NCBI GenBank assembly: GCA_040255405.1
Contig: JBDZUX010000011.1
Location: 1 to 64,000, forward strand
DNA: 64,000 nt
Source: 66-474 sp040255405
GTDB lineage: Bacteria; Pseudomonadota; Gammaproteobacteria; Xanthomonadales; Rhodanobacteraceae
Reading direction: 5' to 3'
Within the stretch, counting starts at the first letter, position 1, and every line of letters begins with the position of its first letter. The notes beneath the pieces were generated by a model. The model had not been told where the DNA came from and searched no databases. It saw only the letters and a program-made list of their open reading frames with translations. A program made the position numbers and the translations under genes. This document shows positions 41,317-51,900 of the stretch, one piece after another.

Positions 41317-42014
41317 TGTCGCGCATCGAGACGCTCGAGCCGCGCGCCGCCTACGCCTTGTGGGCGGCCAGCTATCCGCCGCACGCGCACAACCCGGTGA
41401 TGTGCGCGGAAGAGCGCGCGATGCTGGCGTTGATGCCGGCCGATTTGCATGGGCAATCGGTCCTCGACGCCGGTTGCGGCAGTGGACGCTACATGCTGCA
41501 TGCGCTGGATCGGGGCGCGGCGCGGGTGACGGGCGTCGATCTTTCCGTCGAGATGCTGGAACGTGCCGCCAGGGAACTGGGCGCATGCCGCCACGGCGGG
41601 GCGTTCGAATTGGTGCATGGCCATCTGGAGCGCCTGCCGGTACCGGATGCTTCGGCGGACCTGGCGATCTGCGGCTTGACGATCGGCCACCTGGATCGCC
41701 TGCAAGCCGCGCTGGCGGAGCTGCGTCGCGTGACGCGGCCCGGCGGCACCATCCTGTGCAGCGACGTGCATCCGATCGGATACGCGCTCGGTTGGCAGCG
41801 CGACTTCAAATCCGGCGACGGGCACTACGCCGTGCGCCACACACCGCATTTCTACAGCCACTGGCACGCGGCCTGTGCCTCATTGCGGCTGGAAATCGCA
41901 CGGGTGCTGGAACCCACGCTTGATCCTGCCGACATTCCCGTCGACGCGCACTTCGATCCGGTGGCGCTGGAAGTTCCGGTGGCACTGGTGTTCGAGCTGC
42001 ACCGCCCATCCTGA
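41316..42014 (+). CDS. SAM-dependent methyltransferase (type 11)
   Basis: Methyltransferase of 232 residues with motif I VLDAGCGSG, the acidic loop GVDLSVEM and DVHPIGYALG in the C-terminal half; it resembles UbiE/type 11 enzymes. Its ATG shares one base with the amidohydrolase stop (TGATG). The second of three methyltransferases in the operon; which atom it methylates cannot be told. Confidence 0.83.
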   Translation: MSRIETLEPRAAYALWAASYPPHAHNPVMCAEERAMLALMPADLHGQSVLDAGCGSGRYMLHALDRGAARVTGVDLSVEMLERAARELGACRHGGAFELVHGHLERLPVPDASADLAICGLTIGHLDRLQAALAELRRVTRPGGTILCSDVHPIGYALGWQRDFKSGDGHYAVRHTPHFYSHWHAACASLRLEIARVLEPTLDPADIPVDAHFDPVALEVPVALVFELHRPS

Positions 42015-42032
42015 TCGTCCGCTGGTTCGGCC

Positions 42033-43547
42033 ATGACACGTCCGCCCAACACGTTGCTGATCAATCCGACCGTCACCACGCGCCCGCGCTTTCCATTGTC
42101 GCTGCTGAACCTGGCTGCGGCACTGGACCGCTTCGGCGACAGCCACATCGTGGATGGCAACATCGATCGGAATCTGGTTGATGCAACGCTGGCGGCCGCC
42201 GGAAAACGGCATTTCGACGCCATCGGTATCGGCATCATGGGCGGCCCGCAGGTGGCGCCGGCGATCGCGGTGTCGAAGGCGATCCGCGAGCACCATCCGT
42301 CGCTGCCGATCGTCTGGGGCGGTTATTTCCCCACGCTCTACGCCGACACCACGCTGGCCGCGCCGTATGTGGATTACGCGATACGCGGGCAGGGCGAGGA
42401 AAGCCTGGTCGAGCTGATGTCGGCGCTGGGCGGTGGTGGCGGCGACGAAGCATTGGCCAGGATCGACGGCCTGTCCTGGCGCCGCGATGGCGAGATCGTC
42501 CATAACCCCAACCGGAAGTTCCATCACGGCGACGTCGCACCGGCGCTGTTGCCGTACGGGAAGCTGGGCGACCTCGAAAAATACTTGACCGGCACGTTCC
42601 TCGGGCGCCGCACGGCGGTCCACCAGGCGTCGATCGGTTGCCGCTTCCGCTGTACCTTCTGCGGCGTGGCCGCGATGTTCGGCGGCGCCACCTCCTTGCC
42701 ACCGGCCGCGCGGCTGGAGCGCGAGTTGAGCCACCTCAAGTACGGGCTCGGCGCCGATTCCGTGCTCTTCTACGACCACAACTTCTTCGACCGCGAGCAG
42801 GACATGATTCCGTTGCTCGAAATCATGGCGCGCTTCGAGATGCCTTGGTGGTGTTTCGCGCGCGCCGATGCGTTGCTCAAGCTTTCCGAAAGCACCTGGA
42901 AGCTGGTGCGCAAGAGCCGGTTGCGCATGGCTTACATCGGCGCCGAATCGCCCAGTGGCGCGATGCTGAAGGAAATCCGCAAGGGCACGCGGCCGGATCA
43001 AACGCTGGCGGTCGCCGACCTGTGCGCCCGCCACGGGGTGATACCCGAGTTCTCCTTCATGCTGGCGCCGCCGGTGGATACCGAGGCGGAGACCGAGCAG
43101 ACGTTCGAGTTCATCCGCGAGCTGAAGCGCATCAATCCGGCGTCGGAAATCATCACGTACATCTATACGCCGCTGCCCGAAAGCGCGAGAAACGAAAAGG
43201 ATCGCGGCAGGCGCAAGTCCACGCCCCTGCTCGACCTGCACGGCGAACCGGTGGTGTTTCCCGCGACACCGGACGCGTGGACCGAGCGCCGCTGGGTCGA
43301 CTACGCCTGCCATGCCGATGCGCCGTGGCTGACCGGCAAGCTGCGCCGGCGCATCTACGACTTCGTCACCGTGCTGCGCTGCCGGTATCCCACCGTGCAG
43401 GATCAGCGCGCGTCGTACTGGGCCAAGCGCGGGATGAGCGCGATGGCGTCATGGCGTTACCGCCACCGGCGCTACGACCACCCGTGGGAACTCGATATCG
43501 CCAACCGTTTCGTGCAACTGCGCAAACCGCAGATCACGGGCGCGTAG
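42033..43547 (+). CDS. B12-binding-type radical SAM protein
   Basis: Protein of 504 residues. Residues 1-130 form a cobalamin-binding-like Rossmann domain (VWGGYFPTLY, IRGQGEESL) without an obvious DxHxxG motif. The radical SAM [4Fe-4S] motif is CRFRCTFC (C203, C207, C210), followed by IGAESPSGAML and a C-terminal helical extension (380-504) rich in Arg and Trp. Such enzymes methylate, rearrange or cyclise unactivated carbons. It is in the middle of the glycan operon, 18 bases after a methyltransferase gene, hinting at an unusual carbon modification. Confidence 0.86.
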   Translation: MTRPPNTLLINPTVTTRPRFPLSLLNLAAALDRFGDSHIVDGNIDRNLVDATLAAAGKRHFDAIGIGIMGGPQVAPAIAVSKAIREHHPSLPIVWGGYFPTLYADTTLAAPYVDYAIRGQGEESLVELMSALGGGGGDEALARIDGLSWRRDGEIVHNPNRKFHHGDVAPALLPYGKLGDLEKYLTGTFLGRRTAVHQASIGCRFRCTFCGVAAMFGGATSLPPAARLERELSHLKYGLGADSVLFYDHNFFDREQDMIPLLEIMARFEMPWWCFARADALLKLSESTWKLVRKSRLRMAYIGAESPSGAMLKEIRKGTRPDQTLAVADLCARHGVIPEFSFMLAPPVDTEAETEQTFEFIRELKRINPASEIITYIYTPLPESARNEKDRGRRKSTPLLDLHGEPVVFPATPDAWTERRWVDYACHADAPWLTGKLRRRIYDFVTVLRCRYPTVQDQRASYWAKRGMSAMASWRYRHRRYDHPWELDIANRFVQLRKPQITGA

Positions 43548-43549
43548 CG

Positions 43550-44686
43550 ATGGCACCCCTCCACGTCGCGCAGCTCAACTTTCCACCGGCGCCCGCAGGG
43601 CTCGGCATCGAGGCGTTGCTGCAACGCTGGCCGTCGCTGGAGGATATTGCGGAGCTGGTAGCGAGTGCCGGGATGCGGGTTTCGGTGTTGCAGGCGGCAT
43701 CGCATCCGGAGCGCCTGACGCGAAATGGTGTCGATTACCACTTCGTGGATGTCGATGGAACCCGGACGAGGGAGAGCCTTGGCCGTCGTTTTGCGGATGT
43801 ACTGGATGGCGTCCATGCCGACGTCCTGCACGCGCATGGCCTCGGTTTCGTGGCGGAAGCCTGCGCGGTAGCAGGGCATTTGTCGCCGGCATTGCCGGTC
43901 CTGTTCCAGGATCATGCAGATGGACTGCCACGCTGGTGGCGGCGTCCGCGGCACCGCCGCCGCTTCGCGAGGGCAGCCGGCATCGCCTTCACGTCGCTCG
44001 ACCAGGCGCAACCGTTCACGGCCGCGAAAATGTTCGGCCCTTCCACGCGGCTTTTCGCGATTCCCGAATCCAGCAGCCGCTTCAGCCCCGGCGACCGCGG
44101 CCGTGCCCGCGCCGAAACAGGCCTGTATGGCGACCCTTGCGTGCTGTGGGTCGGGCGCCTGACCCGCGGCAAGGATCCCCTGACCGTGCTCGACGGCGTG
44201 GCGCTTGCCGCGACGCGCCTGCCGGATCTGCAGCTGTGGTGCGCTTTCGGCGCGGCGCCGATGCTTTCCACCGTGCGGGCCCGCATCGGTGATCCGCGCC
44301 TGTCCGCGCGGGTGCATCTTCTGGGCGAAGTGCCGCACGCACACATCGAAACCTTGCTGCGCGCGGCCGACCTGTTCGTCTCGGGCAGCCGCGCCGAGGG
44401 CAGCGGTTACGCTGCGATGGAGGCGCTGGCCTGCGGTGTCACGCCGGTGCTGACGGATATCCCCGCTTTCCGTGCCTTGACGGACAACGGACGCGTCGGC
44501 CATTTGTGGCCGTGCGGTAACGCGACGCGCCTGGCCGATGAACTGTTCCTTGCGGCCACCGGACGCGCGTCGCCGCGGCAGGTACGCGCGCACTTCGACA
44601 GCACGCTTTCATTCGACGCCGTCGGGCGCTTGTGGGCCGGCGCCTATGCCCGGGTGCGCGAAGACTGGCCGCGGTGGGCGGCATGA
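43550..44686 (+). CDS. Glycosyltransferase, GT4-like
   Basis: GT-B glycosyltransferase of 378 residues. The donor-binding half is clear: VLWVGRLTRGKDPLTVLDGV, then HLLGEVPHAHIETLLRAADL and the EX7E-like region SRAEGSGYAAMEALACG. It starts 2 bases after the radical SAM stop and overlaps the next glycosyltransferase (ATGA). The longer upstream frame is a shadow. It should add one sugar to the exported glycan; specificity unknown. Confidence 0.87.
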   Translation: MAPLHVAQLNFPPAPAGLGIEALLQRWPSLEDIAELVASAGMRVSVLQAASHPERLTRNGVDYHFVDVDGTRTRESLGRRFADVLDGVHADVLHAHGLGFVAEACAVAGHLSPALPVLFQDHADGLPRWWRRPRHRRRFARAAGIAFTSLDQAQPFTAAKMFGPSTRLFAIPESSSRFSPGDRGRARAETGLYGDPCVLWVGRLTRGKDPLTVLDGVALAATRLPDLQLWCAFGAAPMLSTVRARIGDPRLSARVHLLGEVPHAHIETLLRAADLFVSGSRAEGSGYAAMEALACGVTPVLTDIPAFRALTDNGRVGHLWPCGNATRLADELFLAATGRASPRQVRAHFDSTLSFDAVGRLWAGAYARVREDWPRWAA

Positions 44687-45792
44687 AACTCGCGTTGGTG
44701 GTGCCGGGCGGGGTGGACCGAAGCGGCGAGGTTCGCGTGATACCGGCGCTGCTGGCCCTGGTCGAGCGGCTGTCGCGCACGCACGAAGTACATGTGTTCG
44801 CGTTGCGGCAGGAAGCTTCGGCGGGTAGCTGGCGGCTCGCCGGCGCCACGATCCACAACGTCGGTGATGGTCGGGTCCATGTGCGCGGCATCGCCGCGAT
44901 CGGCGCCGAACATCGCCGTGCGCCGTTCGACGTGATGCACGCCATCTTCTCGGGTCCGTGTGGATTGATCGCCGTCGCAGCAGGGAAGCTGTGGCGGGTT
45001 CCGTGCATGGTCCACGTCACCGGCGGCGAACTCGTTGCGATACGCGACATCGGTTACGGCGGACGCCTGACGTGGAAGGGACGGCTGCGCGAACGCCTTG
45101 CCTTGCGGGGTGCCGACCTCGTCACCGCAACCAGCACGCCGATCGTCGAGTTGTTGCAGGCGCTCGGAATCCAGGCGCGGCGGGTGCCGCTTGGCGTCGA
45201 TCTTCGGAAATGGCCGCCGCTCGCGCCGCGCCCAAGCCTCGAGGGGCCGGCGCGCCTGCTCCATGTCGCGAGCCTCAATCGCGTCAAGGATCAAACGACC
45301 CTGCTGCAGGCGCTCGCGAGGCTGGCGAAGACGGGCGTGGAATTCGAAATGGTCATCGTCGGGACCGACACGTTGCAGGGCGCGATGATCGAGCTCGTCC
45401 GCAAGCTCGGGCTGAATGGGCGCGTACAGTTCCTTGGTTTCAAGACCCAGCGCGAGTTGCGTGCGATCGTGGAATCGGCCGACCTGCTGGTGATGTCGTC
45501 GCGACATGAAGCGGGCCCTTTCGTTCTGCTCGAAGCGGCAGTGGCCGGCGTACCGACGGTCGGCACGGCAGTGGGACACATCGTCGAATGGGCGCCTTCG
45601 GCGGCGCTGGCCGTGCCGGTCGGCAATCCGGAACGTCTGGCGGATGCCATCCACACCGTGCTTGCCGACGAGGCGCTCAGGCTGCGCGTCGCGCGCGCGG
45701 CGCAATGCAAGGCGTTGTCGGAAGACGCGGATTACACGGCACGCGCGTTCGAAGCGCTTTACCAGCGTCTGACCAACGGCGCCCGTGGGTGA
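44683..45792 (+). CDS. Glycosyltransferase, GT4 family
   Basis: GT-B glycosyltransferase of 369 residues. The N-terminal acceptor domain begins MKLALVVPGGVDRSGEVRV, and the nucleotide-sugar half carries LLHVASLNRVKDQTTLLQAL, FLGFKTQRELRAIVESADLL and the EX7E motif SRHEAGPFVLLEAAVAG. Coupled to the preceding glycosyltransferase by ATGA and to the next gene by GTGA. Confidence 0.88.
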   Translation: MKLALVVPGGVDRSGEVRVIPALLALVERLSRTHEVHVFALRQEASAGSWRLAGATIHNVGDGRVHVRGIAAIGAEHRRAPFDVMHAIFSGPCGLIAVAAGKLWRVPCMVHVTGGELVAIRDIGYGGRLTWKGRLRERLALRGADLVTATSTPIVELLQALGIQARRVPLGVDLRKWPPLAPRPSLEGPARLLHVASLNRVKDQTTLLQALARLAKTGVEFEMVIVGTDTLQGAMIELVRKLGLNGRVQFLGFKTQRELRAIVESADLLVMSSRHEAGPFVLLEAAVAGVPTVGTAVGHIVEWAPSAALAVPVGNPERLADAIHTVLADEALRLRVARAAQCKALSEDADYTARAFEALYQRLTNGARG

Positions 45793-46643
45793 GATGCGCC
45801 GTGCAAGCACGCCTGCCGAAAACCGGATTGCTGGGCGATACCCCGCGACGCGACTACGCAGGGAAGCTGCAGTTGTTCAACGCCTTTGCACGACCGGAGC
45901 TCCGCGAGGCGATGGATGCGCTGTCGATGCCCGCGGGTTCACGCGTGCTCGATGCCGGATGCGGCACCGGTGAGGTGGTGGGCTGGTGGCATGAATCGTT
46001 GCATGGCCGCGGACGGGTCGCGGGCATGGATTTGTCCGGCGCGCACGTCCGAGTCGCCCGCGCGAATGCGCCCGGGGCGGCATTGATCGTGCAGGGCGAC
46101 ATGCTGGAACCGCCATTCGTGGATGGCACGTTCGACCTGGTGTGGTCGGTCAACACCGTCAATCATCTGCGCGATCCCGTCGCTGGCGTGTCGAGCCTCG
46201 CAAGGCTGTTGCGACCGGGCGGGGGCTTGGTGGTGGGGCAGAGTTCACTGGTGCCGGACATGTACTTTGCATGGGATGCCCGTCTCGAGGCGCGCGTGAA
46301 CGAGGCGGTGCGCGCGTATTACCGGGAACGCTACGGCCGCAGCGAACGCGATTTCACCGCGGTGCGTTCACTCGCCGGATGGTTGCACCAGGCCGGGTTG
46401 CGGAACGTGGGTGTCCGGACCCGGATGATCGAACGGACATCTCCGCTCTCGGATGCGGACGAGCGCTATCTGCTGGAGTGCATCTTCCGCGACACCTGGG
46501 GCGAACGGCTGCGGAAGTACATGGCGCCGGAGGATTTCGCGACGCTGACGCGGTTGTGCGACCCGGAAGATGAATGCTGTGCATTGCGTCGCCGCGATTT
46601 TCATTTCCTGCAAAGCCTCACCTTCGCAGCGGGGACAACGTAA
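45789..46643 (+). CDS. SAM-dependent methyltransferase
   Basis: Methyltransferase of 284 residues with motif I VLDAGCGTGEVVG and AGMDLSGAHV. The C-terminal half has a helical lid (MYFAWDARLEARVNEAVRAY). The start is taken as GTG 45789, overlapping the glycosyltransferase stop; GTG 45801 is an alternative. As the third methyltransferase, immediately before the ABC exporter genes, it is a candidate for the chain-terminating methylation that many Wzm/Wzt systems recognise. Confidence 0.8.
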   Translation: MRCAVQARLPKTGLLGDTPRRDYAGKLQLFNAFARPELREAMDALSMPAGSRVLDAGCGTGEVVGWWHESLHGRGRVAGMDLSGAHVRVARANAPGAALIVQGDMLEPPFVDGTFDLVWSVNTVNHLRDPVAGVSSLARLLRPGGGLVVGQSSLVPDMYFAWDARLEARVNEAVRAYYRERYGRSERDFTAVRSLAGWLHQAGLRNVGVRTRMIERTSPLSDADERYLLECIFRDTWGERLRKYMAPEDFATLTRLCDPEDECCALRRRDFHFLQSLTFAAGTT

Positions 46644-46691
46644 AGGATTCGGACTTGCAACCGAAGGCGCGTGGCAGGGAACACACAGGCC

Positions 46692-47519
46692 ATGACGACA
46701 TCCGCCTATCGGCTGACGGACCCGGTTTCGCCGTACCGCGCGCTGACGCGACATTTTGCGCTGGTGGTGCAGATGGCGCGGCGCGACGTGGCAGGGCGTT
46801 ACCGGGGTTCGTTCGCCGGTCTGTTGTGGTCGTTCTTCAATCCGTTGCTGATGCTGGCCATCTACACCTTCGTGTTCGGCGTGATCTTCAAGTCGCGCTG
46901 GAATGCGCAGACGACCAACCCACTTCAGTACGCGATGGTGTTGTTCGCCGGCTTGAACATCAACACGTGGTTTTCGGAATGCGCGACCCGCGCCACCACC
47001 CTCATCGTCGAAAACACCAATTTCGTCAAGCGGGTGGTGTTTCCCCTGGAGACACTGACCTGGAGCACGCTCGGCTCCGGGCTGTTCCACCTGTGGGTGT
47101 CCACGATCGTGTTGCTGGCGATCTCGCCGTTCGTCACGGGCCACATCCCGTGGACGGCGATCCTTTTTCCAGTCGTCATCGTGTGCTTCCTGCCTTGCGT
47201 CGCCGGCACGGTCTGGTTGCTGGCCGCGCTGGGCGTGTACCTGCGCGATCTGAAGCAGGCGGCAGGCATCGTCACCACGGCGCTGATGTTTCTGGCGCCC
47301 ATCCTCTATCCCGCCACGCTGATTCCGGAACGCTACCGCTTCGCGCTTTATTTCAATCCCCTGACCGTCATCGCGGAAGCCTCGCAGGACGTGTTGATTT
47401 GGGGGCGGTTGCCGCACTGGGATCATCTCGTCGCGTACGTCGTGGTCGCATCGCTGTTCGCGTGGTTCGCGTTCGCCTGGTTCGAGCAGACGCGCAAGGG
47501 CTTTGCCGATGTCGTCTGA
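46692..47519 (+). CDS. wzm: Polysaccharide ABC exporter permease (Wzm type)
   Basis: Inner-membrane permease of 275 residues with six hydrophobic segments and the ABC-2 layout of O-antigen/teichoic exporters: the N-terminal RRDVAGRYRGSFAGLLWSFFNP is diagnostic, and FAPILYP-like FLAPILYPATLIPE is conserved near the end. It overlaps the ATPase gene by 11 bases. It should export a finished undecaprenyl-linked glycan across the inner membrane. Confidence 0.9.
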   Translation: MTTSAYRLTDPVSPYRALTRHFALVVQMARRDVAGRYRGSFAGLLWSFFNPLLMLAIYTFVFGVIFKSRWNAQTTNPLQYAMVLFAGLNINTWFSECATRATTLIVENTNFVKRVVFPLETLTWSTLGSGLFHLWVSTIVLLAISPFVTGHIPWTAILFPVVIVCFLPCVAGTVWLLAALGVYLRDLKQAAGIVTTALMFLAPILYPATLIPERYRFALYFNPLTVIAEASQDVLIWGRLPHWDHLVAYVVVASLFAWFAFAWFEQTRKGFADVV

Positions 47520-48900
47520 AGATTTCAGCATTCGCGTCGAGGGCCTGTCCAAGCGCTACGAAATCTACGCGCAGCCCGTGGACCGGCTGAAGCAGATGAT
47601 CCTGCCGCGCGTGCAACGCGCGGCAGGCCGGCCTGCACGGAATTACTTCAGCGAGTTCTGGGCGCTGCGCGACGTGAGCTTCGACGTCCGCAAGGGGGAG
47701 ACCGTGGGCATCGTGGGCCGCAACGGCTCGGGCAAGTCGACGCTGCTGCAAATGATCTGCGGGACGCTCAACCCCACGCTCGGAACGATCGCCGTGAACG
47801 GCCGGATTGCGGCTTTGCTCGAATTGGGTGCGGGATTCAATCCGGAATTCACCGGCAGGGAAAATGTCCGATTGAGCGGCCTGCTGTACGGGCTGTCGGA
47901 GCAGGAATTGGACGCATGCTTCGACGCGATCCTCGATTTTGCCGAGATCGGCGCGTTCATCGACCAGCCGGTCAAGACCTACTCCAGCGGCATGTACGTA
48001 CGGCTGGCGTTTTCGGTCGCCATCAACGTGGCGCCCGATGTCCTGGTCGTGGACGAGGCACTTTCGGTGGGGGACGAGGCTTTCCAGCGCAAGTGCTTTG
48101 CGCGTATCGAGGCGATCCGCGAGAGCGGGGCGACGGTCCTGTTCGTTTCCCACGCGGCAGGCATGGTGGTCGAGCTCTGCAATCGGGCCATCCTGCTGGA
48201 CGGCGGTGAATTGCTGGCGCAGGGGCTGCCGAAAACCATCGTCTCCCGCTATCACAAGCTGTTGTATGCGCCCGGGCATTCGATCGCGGCGGTCCGCGAC
48301 CAGATTCGCGGCGCGGAACGCCACGTCGAAGGCGAACCGGTCATCGAGAGCACAAACGCGGGGCGCAGGCCCCGTGCCGGAAACGCGTCTTCTTCTCCCG
48401 ACGAATCCTGGCTGGATGAAGGCCTGGTTCCCCGAAGCACACTCCGTTACACCGGCCGCGGTGCAACCATCGGGCAGCCTTGCGTCACCAACGAACACGG
48501 CCGGCGCGTCAATGTGCTGCACGCCGGCGGCGAGTACGTCTACTCGTTCAACGTGATGATCCGGAAACCGGCGTTGGGTGTGCGCTTCGGCATGGCAATC
48601 AAGACGACTACCGGATTCGCGCTCGGTGGCGCGACGACCGCGGCGAATGCCGGTGAGGGACTGTTGACCAGCACGGACCAGGAGTATCGGGTGCGGTTCC
48701 GGTTTCGGGCACTGCTGGCGCCCGGCGTTTACTTCCTGAACGCCGGGGTCACGGCCGCGGAACCCGAAGGCGAAGTTTTTCTGGACCGGATCATCGATGC
48801 GGTGATGATCCGGATCATGCCGGACAGCCGTCGGCTCGCCACTGAACTCGTCGATTTCGACGTTCGGCCCGATGTCGAAATGGCGGCGCTTGCGCCATGA
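47509..48900 (+). CDS. wzt: Polysaccharide ABC exporter ATPase with cargo domain (Wzt type)
   Basis: ATPase of 463 residues. The nucleotide-binding domain has Walker A GRNGSGKS (70-77), signature YSSGM and Walker B VLVVDEALSVGDE. Residues about 285-455 form an additional beta-rich domain like the carbohydrate-binding C-terminal domain of Wzt from E. coli O9a, which recognises a modified non-reducing end of the glycan. This implies that export depends on chain-terminal modification, consistent with the methyltransferases upstream. Its stop overlaps the next gene (ATGA). Confidence 0.92.
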   Translation: MSSEDFSIRVEGLSKRYEIYAQPVDRLKQMILPRVQRAAGRPARNYFSEFWALRDVSFDVRKGETVGIVGRNGSGKSTLLQMICGTLNPTLGTIAVNGRIAALLELGAGFNPEFTGRENVRLSGLLYGLSEQELDACFDAILDFAEIGAFIDQPVKTYSSGMYVRLAFSVAINVAPDVLVVDEALSVGDEAFQRKCFARIEAIRESGATVLFVSHAAGMVVELCNRAILLDGGELLAQGLPKTIVSRYHKLLYAPGHSIAAVRDQIRGAERHVEGEPVIESTNAGRRPRAGNASSSPDESWLDEGLVPRSTLRYTGRGATIGQPCVTNEHGRRVNVLHAGGEYVYSFNVMIRKPALGVRFGMAIKTTTGFALGGATTAANAGEGLLTSTDQEYRVRFRFRALLAPGVYFLNAGVTAAEPEGEVFLDRIIDAVMIRIMPDSRRLATELVDFDVRPDVEMAALAP

Positions 48901-51900
48901 ACGCGAATGCCACCAGCACGGCGATCCTTGTGGTGGGCATGCACCGAAGTGGCACCTCGGCTGCCACGCGGGTGCTCAATCTGCTTGGGGTGGAGCTTGG
49001 CGGCAACCTACTGGACCCCGGTCCCGGCAATCGCCTGGGCCACTGGGAGCATCGCGAGGTGGTCGCGATCCACGAAGCGTTGTTGCATGGCCTGGGCATG
49101 AGTTGGGATGACACCCGCGCGCTCCCGGAGACGTGGATGGCTTCCGCGTCGGCGGACGCCGCCAGGGAGCGAATTGCGGCACTGGTCGCGCAGGATTTTC
49201 CCGGCTCGACATTGTGGGCGGTGAAGGATCCTCGGCTTTGCCGCCTTCTGCCGCTCTGGATCGAGGCGCTCGCCGAGGCCGGTATCGACCTGCGCGTGTT
49301 GTTCGTGGTGCGGCATCCGGCAGCGGTCGCGGATTCCCTGAAAGCCCGCGATGGGCTGGATCCGGCGGGCACGCATCTGCGATGGCTCGAGCACTTTGGC
49401 GAAGCCGAGTTTGCCACCCGGAACCTGCGGCGAGCGATCGTTCTTTACGATGATTTGCTCTCGGACTGGCGCAGCGCCGTGGAATCGCTGGCAGCCCGCT
49501 TCGGGTTGCGCTGGCCGGGAAGCATCGCGGGAGCCTCGCCGGAAATCGAGGCGTTCCTGAGCGAGGGCGAGCGCCACAATCTCGCCGGAAAGCGCGACGA
49601 TCCCGTCGGACCGGTCCCGAGCGGAAGGTTGTACGAACTTTGTGTTGCCTGCGCGCGGGGACACGGAACGTGGGGCGCCATTTCGGCGATGGTCGACGAC
49701 TACCGGTCGTGGGCGCCGGCCTTCCTCGGCGACATTGATCGAAGGGCCGCCGACACCGGAAAGCTGGCCGCACGCTTGCGGAACGCGGAGGCTGCGGCGC
49801 GGGCCAAAGATTCGTGGGTTGCCGCGCGTGACGCGACGATCCGTGATCAGGAGCAAACCCTTTACCGCTTGCGGGAAGACTTGCGGGGAAGGGATCTCCA
49901 GATCAGGAGCAGGAACGACATCATCCGGCAAAAGGACGTCGCCGTTGTTGCGGCCACGGCACTGGTGCGTGCGAAGGATGCGCAAATTGCGGCGCTTCGC
50001 GAGGACGTGGCGGGCCACGCGGACGAAATCGGGCGACTCGCGCGGGAAGCGTCCCTGCTGCACGAACGCATTGCCGCACAGGATGCGGAGATCGCAGCCC
50101 GTGGCGAGGTGATCGAAGCCATCCAGGCCACCGTATCGTGGCGCATCACGGGCCCGCTCCGGGTGGTGCGGCGGCTTGGATTGCGCGCCGCGGAGATTCG
50201 TGCCTTGTCCTGGGCCTCGCGCTCCGCCGGCCTTGCGCGCGGCATCGCGCGCACATTCTGGAACCTTGCCCGTAGTGCCGAGGCACGCGCGCGATGGTCG
50301 CGCACCCGGGTCCTCGGCGCGCGCGCAGGTTGGCGATACGCCCTTGCGTGCGTGCAGGAGGAAGCACGGAGCCCACAACCCGCCACCCACTCAACCACAT
50401 TCGACGTCCACGCATACGCCGGTCGCCAGGCTGTCATCCTGACCAGCCGGCATTGCGAATTCGTCGCCGTTTCGATCCAGCGTGCACTTCAAAGGATCGA
50501 TGTCGATTCAAGAATCATCTTCGGCATGCCGGAAGGCGGCTATGAAGACCTGCCTCACTTCGTGGTCTGCCCACAGATGTTCGAGCAGTTGCCCAGGCTG
50601 TACGTCGCGTTCCAGATGGAACAATCCGTCAGCGCCCGCTGGTTCGATGCCGGGTACATGGGGAGGCTCCAACGTTCGTTTGCGGTACTGGACTACTCCA
50701 TCGCCAACATCGATGCGCTGGCCGCGTCCGGCCTGCCACGCACGCAGCTCTTCCATGTGCCGTTGGGATACGTCCCCGACTACCGCGACGCCGGCGTCGC
50801 GGAAACCAGCCGGTACGACGTGCTGTTCTACGGAGACATCCACAACGACCGTCGCCGGCGATTCCTCGAGGCACTGGAAAAGGTCTGCCGCGTCAAGGTG
50901 ATCCACGATCTGTTCGGAGAGGATTTGCACGCGGAAATCGCCGCGGCGAAGCTGATCGTCAATATCCACTATTACGAAGATGCACTGCTGGAAACCACGC
51001 GGCTCTGGGAGTGCGTGTCGCTCGACAAACTGGTGGTCTCGGAGCGCGCGGTCAACATGGAGGAGAACGGCGATCTCGAGCCACTGGTCGACTTCGTCGA
51101 TCCGGGCGATCTCGCCGGCATGGCGGCACGCGTGCGCTACTGGCTCGAAGACGGGCGTGCGCGCCTCCAGCGCATCAAGACCAACCGCAAACTGGCGCGG
51201 CAATTGCCCAACCGGTTCGAGGCGTCCTTCTACCGGTTCCTGCTGGCGTTCGACAACATCACGTTCTTCCAGTTCTGGAAGCTCGCAGGAAGCAGGATGA
51301 GGCTGCCGGGCGACAAGCTCTGCCTCACCCTGCCGGAATACGCGCCGCGCCTGCGCAGTTTCGACCAGGACAACCGGTACGGCTTCGCGCCATTCATCGG
51401 ACTGCGTCATCGCGAACCATGGGTCGGCTGCGGCATGAGCTACAAGCTGATGGCGATGCTGGCGCGCAAGCAGCGTTTTCAGCAAATCACGATCTGCGAG
51501 GATGACGTCGAATTCCGGCCCGGCTTCGAGCGCGACTTCCAGACGGTGCTGCGCGAACTCGCCGCGAGCAAGGATCCCTGGCATGTGTTCTCGGGGCTGC
51601 TGGCGGACCTGCACGCCGACGCGGCGATCTCCTCGGTCCGGGAATTCCATGGACGCAAGCTCGTGCGGACGGACCGCCTGATCAGCATGGTTTTCAATGT
51701 CTACCACAGCAGCGTTTTCGGCCGGATGATCCTCTGGGACGAAGGCGATCGCGATGTTGCCACCAACCCGATCGATCGCTACCTCGAGCGCGGCAAGCTC
51801 GCGGTCGTCACCGCTTGGCCGTTCCTTGTCGGGCACAAGAGCCATCTGCGCTCCACACTGTGGAACGTCGACAACGAGGAAATGGCGCCGATGATCCGAC